From Planococcus shixiaomingii (GTDB taxonomy: Bacteria; Bacillota; Bacilli; Bacillales_A; Planococcaceae): 64,000 bases of DNA. Where the stretch lies: NCBI RefSeq assembly GCF_030413615.1, contig NZ_CP129236.1, positions 1,596,001 to 1,660,000 on the forward strand. Reading direction: 5' to 3'. Within the stretch, counting starts at the first letter, position 1. The number at the start of each line of letters is the position of its first letter. A model generated the notes under the pieces. That model saw only the letters and a program-made list of their open reading frames with translations, did no database searches and was not told the DNA's origin. The translations under genes were made by a program, and so were the position numbers. Shown here in pieces: positions 36,708-48,229 of this stretch.

Positions 36708-37742
36708 TTGATTACATCAATTTGGAAAGCAATCCGCAACGGGCAAATCGACCCTGTATACTTAGCTGTAGGAACGGAAAGTTATTTTATCGAAAAAACA
36801 GTCGATTTACTAAAAAATAAATTAACGGACGGTGAACTGGAATTGTCCATTTTCGATTTGGATGAAGTTCCTGTCGACCGGGTGATCGAGGAAGCGGATA
36901 CCATTCCTTTTTTCAGTGACCGCAAACTGATCATCGCGAAAAATGCATCTTTCTTAAAAGCGGCTGAGCGGGGAAAAGAGAAAATCGAGCATGATATGAA
37001 AATGTTGGAATCTTGGCTGGAAAATCCGCCTTCTAGCAGCGTTACAATTTTTATCGCACCATACGAAAAACTGGATGAGCGGAAAAAAGTGACAAAGCTG
37101 ATCAAACAAAAATCTGTACTGGTGGAAGCGAAAGCTTTGCAGGCCCAAGACTTGGAAGTGTGGATTGATCACGAAGCCAGAAGTTTCGGGAAGCGCATCA
37201 AAAAAGATGCGGCTCGAAAGTTGGTTGAAATGGCAGGCACAAATTTGACTTTATTGTCATCTGAAATTGAGAAAATGTCCCTTTATTTAGGGGCGGGGGA
37301 AGAAGAGATCAGTGAGGCGCTTGTAGAGCAGATGACAGCCCGTACACTGGAACAGGACGCTTTCAAGATGCTGCAGGCTTATTTGGATGGCGATATTAGC
37401 AGCGCGCTGTCGGTGTATTATGATTTATTGCGCCAAAAAGAAGAGCCGGTTGCACTGACGGCGCTGTTGGCTTCCCAAATCCGTTTTATGGTTCATGTGT
37501 TTTATTTGCAGAAAAAAGGCTACCATGCTCAGCAAATATCCAAGCAATTGAAAGCCCATCCCTATCGGGTCAAACTTTTGGTGGAAAAACGCCAGCAAAT
37601 TCCGGAGAAGCGCTTGCTCGAAGTGCTTGGCGATTTGGCCGATATCGATCTGCAGCTGAAAACGGTGAGCGGCAACAGGGAACGCATTTTGGAATTCTTT
37701 TTGATGAAACGCAATATACGAAAAAATACCGGCCCCATTTAA
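36708..37742 (+). CDS. holA: DNA polymerase III delta subunit (YqeN)
   Basis: Clamp-loader subunit that opens the beta clamp. The 344-residue protein shows the delta features PVYLAVGTESYFIEKT, IFIAPYEKLDERKK, and the C-terminal collar domain (AYLDGDISSALSVYYDLL, LLASQIRFMVHVFYL, HPYRVKLL). The start is TTG at 36708 with AGAGGGGG 8-9 bases upstream; reading further upstream lacks a ribosome-binding site. The last bases lie in a terminator shared with the convergent rpsT. Confidence 0.94.
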   Translation: MITSIWKAIRNGQIDPVYLAVGTESYFIEKTVDLLKNKLTDGELELSIFDLDEVPVDRVIEEADTIPFFSDRKLIIAKNASFLKAAERGKEKIEHDMKMLESWLENPPSSSVTIFIAPYEKLDERKKVTKLIKQKSVLVEAKALQAQDLEVWIDHEARSFGKRIKKDAARKLVEMAGTNLTLLSSEIEKMSLYLGAGEEEISEALVEQMTARTLEQDAFKMLQAYLDGDISSALSVYYDLLRQKEEPVALTALLASQIRFMVHVFYLQKKGYHAQQISKQLKAHPYRVKLLVEKRQQIPEKRLLEVLGDLADIDLQLKTVSGNRERILEFFLMKRNIRKNTGPI

Positions 37743-37760
37743 GGGCCGGTATTTTGTGTT
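37725..37760. terminator. Bidirectional terminator between holA and rpsT
   Basis: AAAATACCGGCCC / GGGCCGGTATTTT; the holA TAA is in the loop. T-runs on both strands. Confidence 0.92.
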
Positions 37761-38012
37761 TTACGCTTGTTTTTTCATCAAGCGAGATTTTTTACGAGCT
37801 GCAGTGTTTTTGTGGATAAGCCCTTTAGAAGCCGCTTTTTCCACTTGTTTGATTGCCGCTTTTAGAGTATCGTTTGCATTTTCAGCGTTGTTAAGAACAG
37901 CTGTATCAGCTTTTCTTACTGAAGAACGCATTGTCGATCTCACATGTGCGTTTTGAGCGTTTTTTGTTTCATTCGTGCGTACACGTTTGATAGCAGATTT
38001 AATGTTTGGCAT
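37761..38012 (-). CDS. rpsT: 30S ribosomal protein S20
   Basis: Primary 16S rRNA-binding protein. The 83-residue, very basic protein ([42 protein letters not shown]) is typical bS20. Start at 38012 follows AGGAGGTG; a GTG three codons upstream overlaps that site. It is divergent from lepA. In B. subtilis the spore genes gpr and spoIIP lie between rpsT and lepA; here there are only 219 bases without a gene. Confidence 0.98.
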   Translation of the reverse strand: MPNIKSAIKRVRTNETKNAQNAHVRSTMRSSVRKADTAVLNNAENANDTLKAAIKQVEKAASKGLIHKNTAARKKSRLMKKQA

Positions 38013-38231
38013 GTATTTCACCTCCTAGACAAATAGGAACAGAGACGAAGACGCCTCGTACTCTTTTATGTCTCTATACAACAAGAGTTATTTTATCAAA
38101 TCACAAGACAGATTGCAATAGTTAAGTGCAAAGAAGTTTGCCTTGACACTTAGATAAATTATAAAGCCTATAATTGCCCAATAGCCGTTACACTGCTATA
38201 ATTCATAGTAGTTTGTATAGGAGTGAAGAGA

Positions 38232-40061
38232 ATGAATCATGAGGAACGATTAGCACGGCAAAGCAAGATCCGAAACTTTTCCATCATTGCACACATCGAC
38301 CACGGAAAATCGACGCTTGCTGACCGGATACTAGAGAAAACGGAAGCTTTGACTTCCCGTGAAATGAAAGCCCAATCCCTGGATTCCATGGATTTGGAGC
38401 GTGAACGAGGCATTACGATCAAATTGAATGCCGTTCAATTGAATTATAAAGCAAAAGACGGAGAAACCTATATCATGCACTTGATCGACACACCGGGGCA
38501 CGTCGACTTCACTTATGAAGTATCGCGAAGCCTGGCAGCGTGTGAAGGCGCTATATTGGTAGTTGATGCTGCACAAGGCATTGAAGCACAGACATTGGCA
38601 AACGTCTATTTGGCGCTTGATAACGAACTGGAAATTCTGCCGGTCATCAATAAAATCGATTTGCCGGCCGCTGATCCGGAACGGGTCCGCGGAGAAATCG
38701 AAGAAGTCATTGGCCTTGATGCTTCAGAAGCTGTACTCGCTTCTGCTAAAGCAGGCATCGGCATCGAAGACATTTTAGAACAAATCGTCGAAAAAGTCCC
38801 GGCACCGACCGGTGACCCAAGCGCTCCGTTAAAAGCGTTGATCTTTGACTCCTTGTACGATCCTTACCGCGGCGTTGTCGCATACATCCGGATTATGGAA
38901 GGAACAGTAAAACCCGGAGACCGCATCAAGATGATGGCATCCGGCAAGGAATTTGAAGTGATCGAAGCGGGCGTCTTCACGCCGCATACGTCACTGCGCA
39001 AAGAATTGACTGTCGGAGACGTTGGTTTCCTGACAGCGGCCATTAAAAATGTTGGGGATTCGACAGTCGGAGATACCATTACACTCGCGAACAACCCGGC
39101 ACAAGAAGCGCTGCCTGGCTATCGCCGTTTGAACCCGATGGTTTATTGCGGATTGTACCCAATTGATACATCTAAATACAATGATCTTCGAGATGCGCTG
39201 GAGAAGTTAGAACTTAATGACGCTGCGCTTCAATTCGAACCGGAATCTTCCCAAGCGCTCGGCTTCGGCTACCGTTGTGGATTCCTGGGATTGTTGCATA
39301 TGGAAATCATTCAGGAACGCATCGAACGTGAATTCAATATCGATTTGATTACAACAGCGCCAAGTGTTATTTACGATGTGTATATGACAGATGGCGAAGT
39401 GTTGAAAATAGATAACCCGGCAATGATGCCGGATGCTCAAAAAATTGCAAAAGTAGATGAGCCTTATGTGAAAGCAACGGTTATGGTTCCGAATGAGTAT
39501 GTTGGAGCAGTTATGGAAATTTGCCAGAAAAAACGCGGCAATTTCCTGACAATGGACTATATCGACGCGACCCGCGTCAGCATTATCTACGAATTGCCGC
39601 TTGCTGAAATTGTTTACGATTTCTTTGATCAGCTGAAATCCGGCACTAAAGGATATGCTTCGTTTGACTATGAATTGATTGGCTACAGAGAATCAAAACT
39701 GGTTAAAATGGATATTCTATTGAACAGTGAACAAGTGGATGCACTGAGTTTCATCGTCCATAGAGACTTTGCTTATGAACGTGGAAAAGTCATCGTTGAT
39801 AAATTGAAAAACCTGATCCCGCGCCAGCAATTTGAAGTGCCGATCCAAGCTGCAATCGGCCAGAAAATCGTTGCTCGCCAAACTATCAGCGCAATGCGCA
39901 AAAACGTCTTGGCGAAATGTTACGGCGGAGATATTTCCCGTAAACGCAAGCTTTTGGACAAACAAAAAGAAGGCAAGAAGCGCATGAAACAAGTTGGTTC
40001 TGTTGAAGTTCCACAAGAAGCATTCATGGCTATCCTGAAAATGGACGACCAATCCAAATAA
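38232..40061 (+). CDS. lepA: Elongation factor 4 (LepA)
   Basis: Translational GTPase that helps 30S assembly/initiation or back-translocation. The 609-residue protein has G1 [10 protein letters not shown]2 RERGITI, G3 DTPGHVDF, G4 NKIDLP, then EF-G-like domains II, III and V and the LepA-specific C-terminal domain ([17 protein letters not shown]). ATG at 38232 after TAGGAGTG; the GTG at 38223 overlaps that site. A TTGACA/TATAAT pair upstream (38143-38174) has a 20-base spacer and is doubtful as its promoter. Confidence 0.98.
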   Translation: MNHEERLARQSKIRNFSIIAHIDHGKSTLADRILEKTEALTSREMKAQSLDSMDLERERGITIKLNAVQLNYKAKDGETYIMHLIDTPGHVDFTYEVSRSLAACEGAILVVDAAQGIEAQTLANVYLALDNELEILPVINKIDLPAADPERVRGEIEEVIGLDASEAVLASAKAGIGIEDILEQIVEKVPAPTGDPSAPLKALIFDSLYDPYRGVVAYIRIMEGTVKPGDRIKMMASGKEFEVIEAGVFTPHTSLRKELTVGDVGFLTAAIKNVGDSTVGDTITLANNPAQEALPGYRRLNPMVYCGLYPIDTSKYNDLRDALEKLELNDAALQFEPESSQALGFGYRCGFLGLLHMEIIQERIEREFNIDLITTAPSVIYDVYMTDGEVLKIDNPAMMPDAQKIAKVDEPYVKATVMVPNEYVGAVMEICQKKRGNFLTMDYIDATRVSIIYELPLAEIVYDFFDQLKSGTKGYASFDYELIGYRESKLVKMDILLNSEQVDALSFIVHRDFAYERGKVIVDKLKNLIPRQQFEVPIQAAIGQKIVARQTISAMRKNVLAKCYGGDISRKRKLLDKQKEGKKRMKQVGSVEVPQEAFMAILKMDDQSK

Positions 40062-40100
40062 ACAAAAAAAGGAGGCCGAATTCTGTGCCTCCTTTTCCTA
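40062..40100 (+). terminator. Intrinsic terminator of lepA
   Basis: AAAAGGAGGC / GCCTCCTTTT stem, then CCTATT. The T-run is moderate, so some read-through into hemW is likely. Confidence 0.75.
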
Positions 40101-40122
40101 TTAGAAAGAAGGAAGAACAAGC

Positions 40123-41262
40123 ATGGTAAAAGGGTTATACATCCATATTCCATTCTGCCACCAGATTTGCCATTACTGTGATTTCAATAAAGTCTTTTTT
40201 AAAGATCAGCCCGTTGATGCTTATATCGATTCGCTTGGCAAGGAGCTTGCGCTTTGGAAACAAGAAGGCGCGCTTGATAAGCCGCTGGAAACGATTTTTC
40301 TTGGCGGCGGTACACCAACTTCGCTGACGCCTCAGCAACTTGAAAAAATGCTAGGCTATATCCACCAATATGTTCCGATGGCGGACAATTTAGAGTGGAC
40401 GTCTGAGGCGAATCCTGACGAACTGACGAAAGAAAAAATGCAGGTGCTGTTCGAAGGCGGCGTTAACCGGCTTAGCATGGGAGTCCAGTCGTTTGATGAA
40501 GATCTTTTGAAACGCTTGGGCCGGACGCACAGCAACGGCGATGTCGCAAGAGCGGTCGAATCCGCAAGGGAAGTCGGCTTCACGAACTTGAGCTTCGACT
40601 TGATGTACGGGTTGCCAGGGCAGTCGATGGCGCAATGGGACGATACGCTGGAGCAGGCATTTGCTTTCGATCTTCCTCATTTTTCAGCGTATTCATTAAT
40701 CATCGAACCGAAAACTGTATTCTATAACTTGATGACGAAAGGGAAGCTGAATACCGTCACTGAGGATCTTGAAGCGGATATGTACGACAAGCTCATGAAC
40801 GAAATGGACAAACGCGGCTTGAAGCAATACGAAATCTCGAATTTCGCGCGTCCCGGCTTTGAATCCCGCCACAATCTTTTGTATTGGGACAATGCTGAAT
40901 ATATCGGAGTCGGAGCAGGTGCACACGGCTACGTAAAAGGCATCCGCTATTCCAATGCCGGACCGTTGAAAAAATACATGGGTCCGCTCGATGAAGGGGT
41001 GCGCCCAGTGCTTCATACGCACGATGTACCGCTGAATGAACAAATGGAAGAAGAAATGTTCTTGGGGCTGCGCAAAACTGCCGGAGTTTCAATGGACGGA
41101 TTCCAGGACAAGTTCCAGCGGCCGATCGATGAAGTCTACGGAAGCATTTTAAAAAACGAGATCGACAAGCAGAATTTGATCATTGATCAAGGCTTTGTCA
41201 GATTGACGAAAAAAGGCCGGTTTGTCGGCAACGAAGTGTTCGAACAGTTTTTGATTGGTTAA
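40123..41262 (+). CDS. hemW: Radical SAM heme chaperone HemW
   Basis: Heme-binding radical SAM protein that delivers heme, formerly annotated as an oxygen-independent coproporphyrinogen oxidase (HemN). The 379-residue protein has the CxxxCxxC cluster motif CHQICHYC (about residues 12-19), IFLGGGTPTSL and the C-terminal HemN_C domain (MFLGLRKTAGVSMDGF). It follows lepA and precedes hrcA as in B. subtilis; it is shorter than true HemN and lacks its N-terminal extension, favouring HemW. ATG after AAGGAAG. Confidence 0.95.
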   Translation: MVKGLYIHIPFCHQICHYCDFNKVFFKDQPVDAYIDSLGKELALWKQEGALDKPLETIFLGGGTPTSLTPQQLEKMLGYIHQYVPMADNLEWTSEANPDELTKEKMQVLFEGGVNRLSMGVQSFDEDLLKRLGRTHSNGDVARAVESAREVGFTNLSFDLMYGLPGQSMAQWDDTLEQAFAFDLPHFSAYSLIIEPKTVFYNLMTKGKLNTVTEDLEADMYDKLMNEMDKRGLKQYEISNFARPGFESRHNLLYWDNAEYIGVGAGAHGYVKGIRYSNAGPLKKYMGPLDEGVRPVLHTHDVPLNEQMEEEMFLGLRKTAGVSMDGFQDKFQRPIDEVYGSILKNEIDKQNLIIDQGFVRLTKKGRFVGNEVFEQFLIG

Positions 41263-41276
41263 GAAAAGCACGATCG

Positions 41277-41305
41277 TTGACAATGTCAATGGAATTTGGT
41301 AATTT
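41277..41305 (+). promoter_or_regulatory. Sigma-A promoter of the hrcA-grpE-dnaK operon
   Basis: TTGACA, 17 bases, TAATTT. The start point (about 41312) falls right at the CIRCE operator. Confidence 0.85.
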
Positions 41306-41315
41306 TAGAGTAGTA

Positions 41316-41342
41316 TTAGCACTCGGGATACTAGAGTGCTAA
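41316..41342 (+). promoter_or_regulatory. CIRCE operator (HrcA binding site)
   Basis: Exact inverted repeat TTAGCACTC-N9-GAGTGCTAA, 15 bases upstream of the hrcA start. HrcA binds it and represses the operon; GroEL is needed to keep HrcA active in B. subtilis. Confidence 0.98.
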
Positions 41343-41356
41343 CAGAGGTGATGATC

Positions 41357-42388
41357 ATGTTAACAGAACGGCAGTTGCTCATTTTAAAAGTGACAGTAGA
41401 TGATTACATTCAATCAGCTCAGCCGGTCGGATCAAACCAACTATCCAAAAAATCCGAACTTCCATTTAGTCCCGCTACCATACGGAATGAAATGGCTGAT
41501 CTGGAAGCACTGGGTTTTCTTGAAAAGACGCATACGTCTTCCGGGCGTGTACCTTCTGAAAAAGGATATCGCTATTACGTCGATCATTTGCTGACGCCAA
41601 AACCGCTCCCGCAGCAAGATATTGTGCAGCTCCGCTCAATTTTCCAAGACAAGATTACGGAAACCGAAGAAGTCATTAAACGGTCGGCCATGATTTTGTC
41701 TGAGTTGACGAACTACACAGCTATTTTGCTTGGGCCGGATGTCGGCAAACACATTGTCAAAAAACTGTCAATTGTTCCATTGACTTCGGATGCTGCCGTC
41801 GCGATTATCGTGACCGACAGCGGCCACGTTGAAAACCGGGTATTCTCCATACCGGAAGGCATCAATCCTTCCGATATAGAGAAGATGATCAATATCTTGA
41901 ACGAACGCCTCATTGGCGTGCCGTTGAATGATTTGCATCTCCGATTGGAACAAGAGACAATGACGATTTTGAAGCAGCATGTAAAGCGTTATGGTGAATT
42001 GTTTTCGACTTTGCGAAAAGCGGCTGTGTTGCCCCATGAAGAAAACGTTTATTTTGGCGGCAAGCTGAACATCCTGAAACAGCCGGATTTCCACGATATC
42101 CAAAAAATCAGGAATTTGATGGATGTTATGGAAGGGGCAAAACATATTCCGATGATTTTGCCGGTAGGAACCCAAGGGCTCCACATCCGCATCGGCTCGG
42201 AAAATGCATTGTCCGCAATGGAAGACTGCAGCGTCATCACGGTTTCCTATGATATCGGAGAAGTCCAGACCGGATCAATTGCAATCGTCGGCCCTAAGCG
42301 AATGGATTATAAGCGGATTGTTTCTTTGCTTGATTTGCTTAGCGGCGATTTGTCGAAAGAATTGACCCGTATGTTCCGGGTTAAGTGA
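41357..42388 (+). CDS. hrcA: Heat-inducible transcription repressor HrcA
   Basis: Represses CIRCE-controlled chaperone genes, including its own operon. The 343-residue protein has an N-terminal winged helix (MLTERQLLILKVTVDDYIQS, SPATIRNEMADLEALGFL, SSGRVPSEKGYRYYVD) and the GAF-like HrcA C-terminal domain. ATG at 41357 after AGAGGTGAT. First gene of hrcA-grpE-dnaK. Confidence 0.98.
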   Translation: MLTERQLLILKVTVDDYIQSAQPVGSNQLSKKSELPFSPATIRNEMADLEALGFLEKTHTSSGRVPSEKGYRYYVDHLLTPKPLPQQDIVQLRSIFQDKITETEEVIKRSAMILSELTNYTAILLGPDVGKHIVKKLSIVPLTSDAAVAIIVTDSGHVENRVFSIPEGINPSDIEKMINILNERLIGVPLNDLHLRLEQETMTILKQHVKRYGELFSTLRKAAVLPHEENVYFGGKLNILKQPDFHDIQKIRNLMDVMEGAKHIPMILPVGTQGLHIRIGSENALSAMEDCSVITVSYDIGEVQTGSIAIVGPKRMDYKRIVSLLDLLSGDLSKELTRMFRVK

Positions 42389-42407
42389 ACAAAAGGAGGA
42401 ACAAAAT

Positions 42408-42980
42408 TTGTCTAAAGAAAATGAACCGTTAAAAACGGAAGAAGCAGTAACGAGTGCTGAAGTGGAAACGGAAGCGGCTGCGACTGGCGTCGAAACGGAA
42501 ATTACTGAAGAGCAATCAGCAGAAGAAACAAACGATGAAACTGCTGCGCTTCGTGAAGAGCTTGAAGCGGAACAAAACAAATATCTTCGCTTGTTGGCCG
42601 ATTACGATAATTTCAAACGCCGTGTCGTGAAAGACAGGCAAGAAGCTGAAAAGTTCCGTTCTCAATCGTTGCTATCGGATTTGTTGCCAGTATTGGACAA
42701 TTTCGAACGCGCACTCTCAGTGGAAGCGAAAAGCGAGGAAGCAGCTTCTTTGCAAAAAGGACTTGAAATGGTCCGCAATACCCTTCTGGAAGCAGTAAAC
42801 CGTGAAGGGCTTGAGGAAGTTAAGGCGGTCGGCGAAACATTCGATCCCCATGTCCACCAGGCAGTAATGCAAGAAAAAGACGAAAACGCGGAACCGGGCA
42901 CCGTGTTGCAAGAGCTGCAAAAAGGGTATACCCTAAAAGGCAGAGTATTGCGCCCGGCAATGGTAAAAGTTAACGAATAA
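42408..42980 (+). CDS. grpE: Nucleotide exchange factor GrpE
   Basis: Releases ADP from DnaK. The 190-residue protein has an acidic, low-complexity N-terminus (about residues 1-50), a long coiled coil (RLLADYDNFKRRVVKDRQEAEK, split as RLLADYDNFKRR and VVKDRQEAEK) and the C-terminal beta domain (FDPHVHQAVM, GYTLKGRVLRPAMVKV). Start TTG behind AAAGGAGG. 19 bases after hrcA. Confidence 0.98.
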   Translation: MSKENEPLKTEEAVTSAEVETEAAATGVETEITEEQSAEETNDETAALREELEAEQNKYLRLLADYDNFKRRVVKDRQEAEKFRSQSLLSDLLPVLDNFERALSVEAKSEEAASLQKGLEMVRNTLLEAVNREGLEEVKAVGETFDPHVHQAVMQEKDENAEPGTVLQELQKGYTLKGRVLRPAMVKVNE

Positions 42981-43001
42981 TAGGCAATGGAGGAATTTTA
43001 A

Positions 43002-44825
<1,824 letters not shown>

Positions 44826-44827
44826 GA

Positions 44828-44868
44828 CCTGGAAAAGTCAAAGCAAAGCAAATGCTTTGGCTTTTTCA
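44828..44868 (+). terminator. Intrinsic terminator behind dnaK
   Basis: AAAGTCAAAGCA / TGCTTTGGCTTTTT stem just after the dnaK stop. It splits dnaK from dnaJ. Confidence 0.82.
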
Positions 44869-44874
44869 ATGTCT

Positions 44875-44903
44875 TTGCAACCTCAAATAGAACCGTGTAC
44901 AAT
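44875..44903 (+). promoter_or_regulatory. Sigma-A promoter of dnaJ
   Basis: TTGCAA, 17 bases, TACAAT, starting only a few bases after the dnaK terminator. No CIRCE is seen here. Confidence 0.75.
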
Positions 44904-44933
44904 TACAGTTGATTGCAAGAGGAGAGTGACGTC

Positions 44934-46052
44934 ATGAACAAACGAGATTATTACGAAGTGCTTGGAGTTTCCAAGACCGCTTCACAAGAAGAAATCAAAA
45001 AAGCCTACCGGACGCTATCGAAAAAGTTCCATCCGGATATCAATAAAGATGATAACGCATCAGAAAAATTCCAAGAAGTAAAAGAAGCTTATGAAGTATT
45101 AAGTGATGAGCAGAAACGTGCGCAATATGATCAGTTTGGACACCAAGATCCGAACCAAGGCTTTGGCGGTTTCGGCGGCGGAGCTGAAGGCTTCGGCTTC
45201 GAAGATATTTTCAGCACGTTTTTCGGTGGCGGCACAAGACGCCGCGATCCGAATGCACCACGCAAAGGCGACGATCTTCAATATTCCATGAATATCGAGT
45301 TTATGGATGCTGTTTTCGGCAAGGAAACGACCATTGAAATCCCTAGAGATGAAACGTGCGGTACGTGCAGCGGTTCAGGAGCAAAACCTGGGACGAAAAA
45401 GAAAACGTGTCCGCATTGTGAAGGTTCTGGCCAATTGAACGTCACACAAGACACGCCTTTTGGGCGCATGGTTAACCGCAGAGCGTGCCATCATTGCGCA
45501 GGTTCTGGCCAAATCATCGAAGAAAAATGCACAACTTGCCACGGCGAAGGAAAAGTCCGCAAAGTCAAGAAAATCAAAGTCTCAGTTCCAGCGGGTGTGG
45601 ATGACGGCCAACAACTGCGCGTCAGCGGCCAAGGAGCACCAGGCGTCAATGGCGGACCGGCAGGCGATTTGTATGTCGTATTCCGAGTCAGACCGCATAA
45701 AGATTTCGAACGCGACGGCGATGACATTTACTTGGAATTGGCGATTACGTTTGCACAAGCTGCCTTGGGCGATGAAGTCGAAGTTCCGACTGTTTCCGGT
45801 AAAGTGAAACTGAAGATTCCTGCAGGCACTCAAAGCGGAGCGAAATTCCGCTTAAAAGGCAAAGGAATCAAAAATGTCCACGGTTACGGCACTGGCGATC
45901 AGCATATTATTATTCGCGTGAAGACACCAACAAAATTGAACGAAAAACAAAAGCAATTGCTGCGGGAGTTTGCGGAAATCAGCGGTGATATTCCGGAAGA
46001 ACAAAGCAGTTCGTTGTTCGATAAAATCAAACGCACCATCAAAGGCGATTAA
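44934..46052 (+). CDS. dnaJ: Chaperone protein DnaJ (Hsp40)
   Basis: Co-chaperone that stimulates DnaK ATPase and binds clients. The 372-residue type I DnaJ has the J domain with HPD ([10 protein letters not shown]), a Gly/Phe-rich region ([18 protein letters not shown]), four CxxCxGxG zinc repeats ([32 protein letters not shown]) and C-terminal client-binding domains. ATG at 44934 after GAGGAGAG. It has its own promoter, so it can be made apart from dnaK. Confidence 0.98.
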   Translation: MNKRDYYEVLGVSKTASQEEIKKAYRTLSKKFHPDINKDDNASEKFQEVKEAYEVLSDEQKRAQYDQFGHQDPNQGFGGFGGGAEGFGFEDIFSTFFGGGTRRRDPNAPRKGDDLQYSMNIEFMDAVFGKETTIEIPRDETCGTCSGSGAKPGTKKKTCPHCEGSGQLNVTQDTPFGRMVNRRACHHCAGSGQIIEEKCTTCHGEGKVRKVKKIKVSVPAGVDDGQQLRVSGQGAPGVNGGPAGDLYVVFRVRPHKDFERDGDDIYLELAITFAQAALGDEVEVPTVSGKVKLKIPAGTQSGAKFRLKGKGIKNVHGYGTGDQHIIIRVKTPTKLNEKQKQLLREFAEISGDIPEEQSSSLFDKIKRTIKGD

Positions 46053-46129
46053 GTAAAATATTCATTAGTGGAGTGAAATAAGACTCTATAAACTATATAA
46101 GATAACAGTAGAAGTATTAAATTAAAGAA

Positions 46130-46485
46130 GGGGCTGAAGAAATCACTTCAGGCGGACGCTTTCCGCGGGCACGGCTTCAGCCGCTTCCCTCGCTTTGCTC
46201 AGTCCAGGGTCTTCAGCTCGCGCTGGTCCCGCTGGAGTCGCCGCCTTCCGCTCTTTCTTCTAAGATTCTTCAAAGAGATATGGAGCAAAACAGAGGAGAA
46301 AACCGTACTGCTCCTGCAGTGCTACGCACTTCGTCGCAAAGACTTGACCTCGCATGCTTCGGTCAATGTCTTGCCTGCGGGAAAGTAAGACAGCCGAGAC
46401 CCCACAGGGAGCGAAGCGACCGAGGAGGCTTGGCGCTCGCCTGCGGCAAGCGCAGCTGTTTTGCGGAATATCAGTTCATCTTCTA
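46130..46485. repeat. Composite dispersed repeat (families B and C) between dnaJ and prmA
   Basis: The 470-base gap holds no credible gene. Bases 46150-46275 (GGCGGACGCTTTCCGCGGG, GCTGGAGTCGCCGCCTTCCG) are family B, with a shortened copy at 22955-23062. Bases 46370-46478 (GAGACCCCACAGGGAGCG, CGAGGAGGCTTGGCGCTCGC) are family C, with a reversed copy at 33145-33275. Short palindromes are frequent. An open frame across it (46280-46561) merely translates the repeat. In B. subtilis prmA follows dnaJ closely. Confidence 0.85.
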
Positions 46486-46523
46486 TATATTTATTGAACC
46501 ACGAACAAAGGAGCCGGAGACAT

Positions 46524-47465
46524 ATGAAATGGTCAGAAGTGTCGATCCATACGACAAATGAAGCTATTGAGTCCGTTTCGAATATTTTGCATGAAGCGGG
46601 TGCAAGCGGAGTGGTTATTGAAGACTCAGAGGATTTTGCAAAAGAGCGGGAATTCCGCTTTGGCGAAATTTATTCACTGGATCCAGATGATTTCCCGAAA
46701 GAAGGAGTTATCTTAAAAGCGTATTTGCCGCTCAATAGCTTTTTAGGCGAAACTGTTGAAGCTGTTAAATTGGCCATCAATAATTTGGCTAAATATGATA
46801 TCAACCTTGGGGCAAATGTTGTTACGATGAGTGAAGTAGACGAAGAAGATTGGGCAACTTCGTGGAAAAAGTATTACCATCCTGTAAAAATTTCAAAGAG
46901 ATTCACCATCGTGCCGACATGGGAAACGTACAACCCAGTATCGAGTGATGAGCTTATCATTGAACTAGATCCGGGAATGGCTTTTGGAACCGGAACCCAT
47001 CCGACAACCGTTATGAGCCTGCAAGCATTAGAAAAAACCGTTCAGCCAGGGCAGCAAGTAATTGACATCGGTACAGGGTCTGGTGTGTTGGCTATCGGCG
47101 CAGCTATGCTTGGAGCAAAACATGTCCATGCGCTTGATTTGGATGAAGTAGCGGTCCACGCCGCTCAAATCAACGTTGAGCTGAACAAAATGCAAGACAC
47201 AATCGATGTCGTTCAAGGTGATTTGCTTGATACAATCAAAGAACCGGGAGATGTTGTTGTTGCGAATATATTGGCTGAAATCATCATTTCCTTCACTGAT
47301 GACGCTTTCCAAGTGGTCAAACCAGGAGGCATTTACATCACATCTGGCATAATTATGCCGAAGAAAAACGATGTGAAAGACGCATTAGAAGCCTCGGGGT
47401 TTGTTATAGAAGATGTCATGATGATGGAAGACTGGGTGACCATCATTTCTAAAAAGCCTGAATAA
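46524..47465 (+). CDS. prmA: Ribosomal protein L11 methyltransferase
   Basis: Trimethylates ribosomal protein uL11. The 313-residue protein has an N-terminal substrate domain ([17 protein letters not shown]), the linker [16 protein letters not shown] motif [17 protein letters not shown] and the ANILAEI catalytic loop. ATG at 46524 behind AAAGGAG; the upstream open frame lies in repeat DNA. It starts a run with rsmE and mtaB. Confidence 0.96.
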   Translation: MKWSEVSIHTTNEAIESVSNILHEAGASGVVIEDSEDFAKEREFRFGEIYSLDPDDFPKEGVILKAYLPLNSFLGETVEAVKLAINNLAKYDINLGANVVTMSEVDEEDWATSWKKYYHPVKISKRFTIVPTWETYNPVSSDELIIELDPGMAFGTGTHPTTVMSLQALEKTVQPGQQVIDIGTGSGVLAIGAAMLGAKHVHALDLDEVAVHAAQINVELNKMQDTIDVVQGDLLDTIKEPGDVVVANILAEIIISFTDDAFQVVKPGGIYITSGIIMPKKNDVKDALEASGFVIEDVMMMEDWVTIISKKPE

Positions 47466-47477
47466 CGGGGTGTTAGG

Positions 47478-48215
47478 ATGCAACGATATTTTGTAGAAGG
47501 CAAAGTTCCTGCTAACAAAATGGTGACCATAACTGGCGATGATGCTAAGCACATTGCCAAAGTTATGCGCCAAAGTGTGGGAGATCGAATTATTGTGGTT
47601 ATAGAAGATATTGCTTTTCTCGCTGAAATCCAGTCAACCGATTTTGATGTGGAAGTGGAGCTTGAACGAGAGCTGGAAGCGAAGAACGAAATGCCGAAAA
47701 AAGTGACAATTGCTTGCGGATTGCCAAAAGGGGATAAGCTGGAATTGATCGCCCAAAAGTCAACTGAACTGGGAATGTATGCGATGTTGCCGTTTGCGGC
47801 TGAACGCTCAATTGTTAAGTGGGATGCATCGAAAAACGATAAAAAAATTGGCCGGCTGCAAAAAATCGCTAAAGAAGCGGCTGAACAATCGCATCGCACA
47901 CATATACCAGTTATACATAACGTTCATACATTTGTTCAGCTGATGGAAAGGGTTCAAACCTATGATGCGGTGGTCGTCGCTTATGAAGAAGAAGCGCGGC
48001 GAGATGCGCCGACACGATTTGCCGATACATTAAAATCATTGTATGATAAAGATTCCATCCTTCTTGTATTTGGTCCCGAAGGCGGCATTTCAGAAAGTGA
48101 AATTAGCCAATTGAAACAGGCCGGGGCATTGTTTACGTCTTTAGGGCCTCGCATTTTGCGGACTGAAACTGCTCCATTGTATGCATTATCAGCATTTTCT
48201 TATGAATATGAATGA
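47478..48215 (+). CDS. rsmE: 16S rRNA (uracil-1498-N3)-methyltransferase RsmE
   Basis: SPOUT-class methyltransferase making m3U1498 in 16S rRNA. The 245-residue protein has an N-terminal PUA-like domain (MQRYFVEGK, DDAKHIAKVMRQSVGD) and the knotted SAM site LVFGPEGGISESE and SLGPRILRTETAPLYALS. 12 bases after prmA, ATG behind GGGGTG. Confidence 0.96.
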   Translation: MQRYFVEGKVPANKMVTITGDDAKHIAKVMRQSVGDRIIVVIEDIAFLAEIQSTDFDVEVELERELEAKNEMPKKVTIACGLPKGDKLELIAQKSTELGMYAMLPFAAERSIVKWDASKNDKKIGRLQKIAKEAAEQSHRTHIPVIHNVHTFVQLMERVQTYDAVVVAYEEEARRDAPTRFADTLKSLYDKDSILLVFGPEGGISESEISQLKQAGALFTSLGPRILRTETAPLYALSAFSYEYE

Positions 48216-48229
48216 GAGGGTGACCACTT

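Noticed and set aside
38143..38174. TTGACA/TATAAT pair as lepA promoter
   Set aside because: The spacer is 20 bases, outside the usual range, so it is not listed as a feature.
46280..46561. 93-codon plus-strand open frame between dnaJ and prmA
   Set aside because: It reads through dispersed repeat DNA and overlaps the start of prmA; no recognisable domain.
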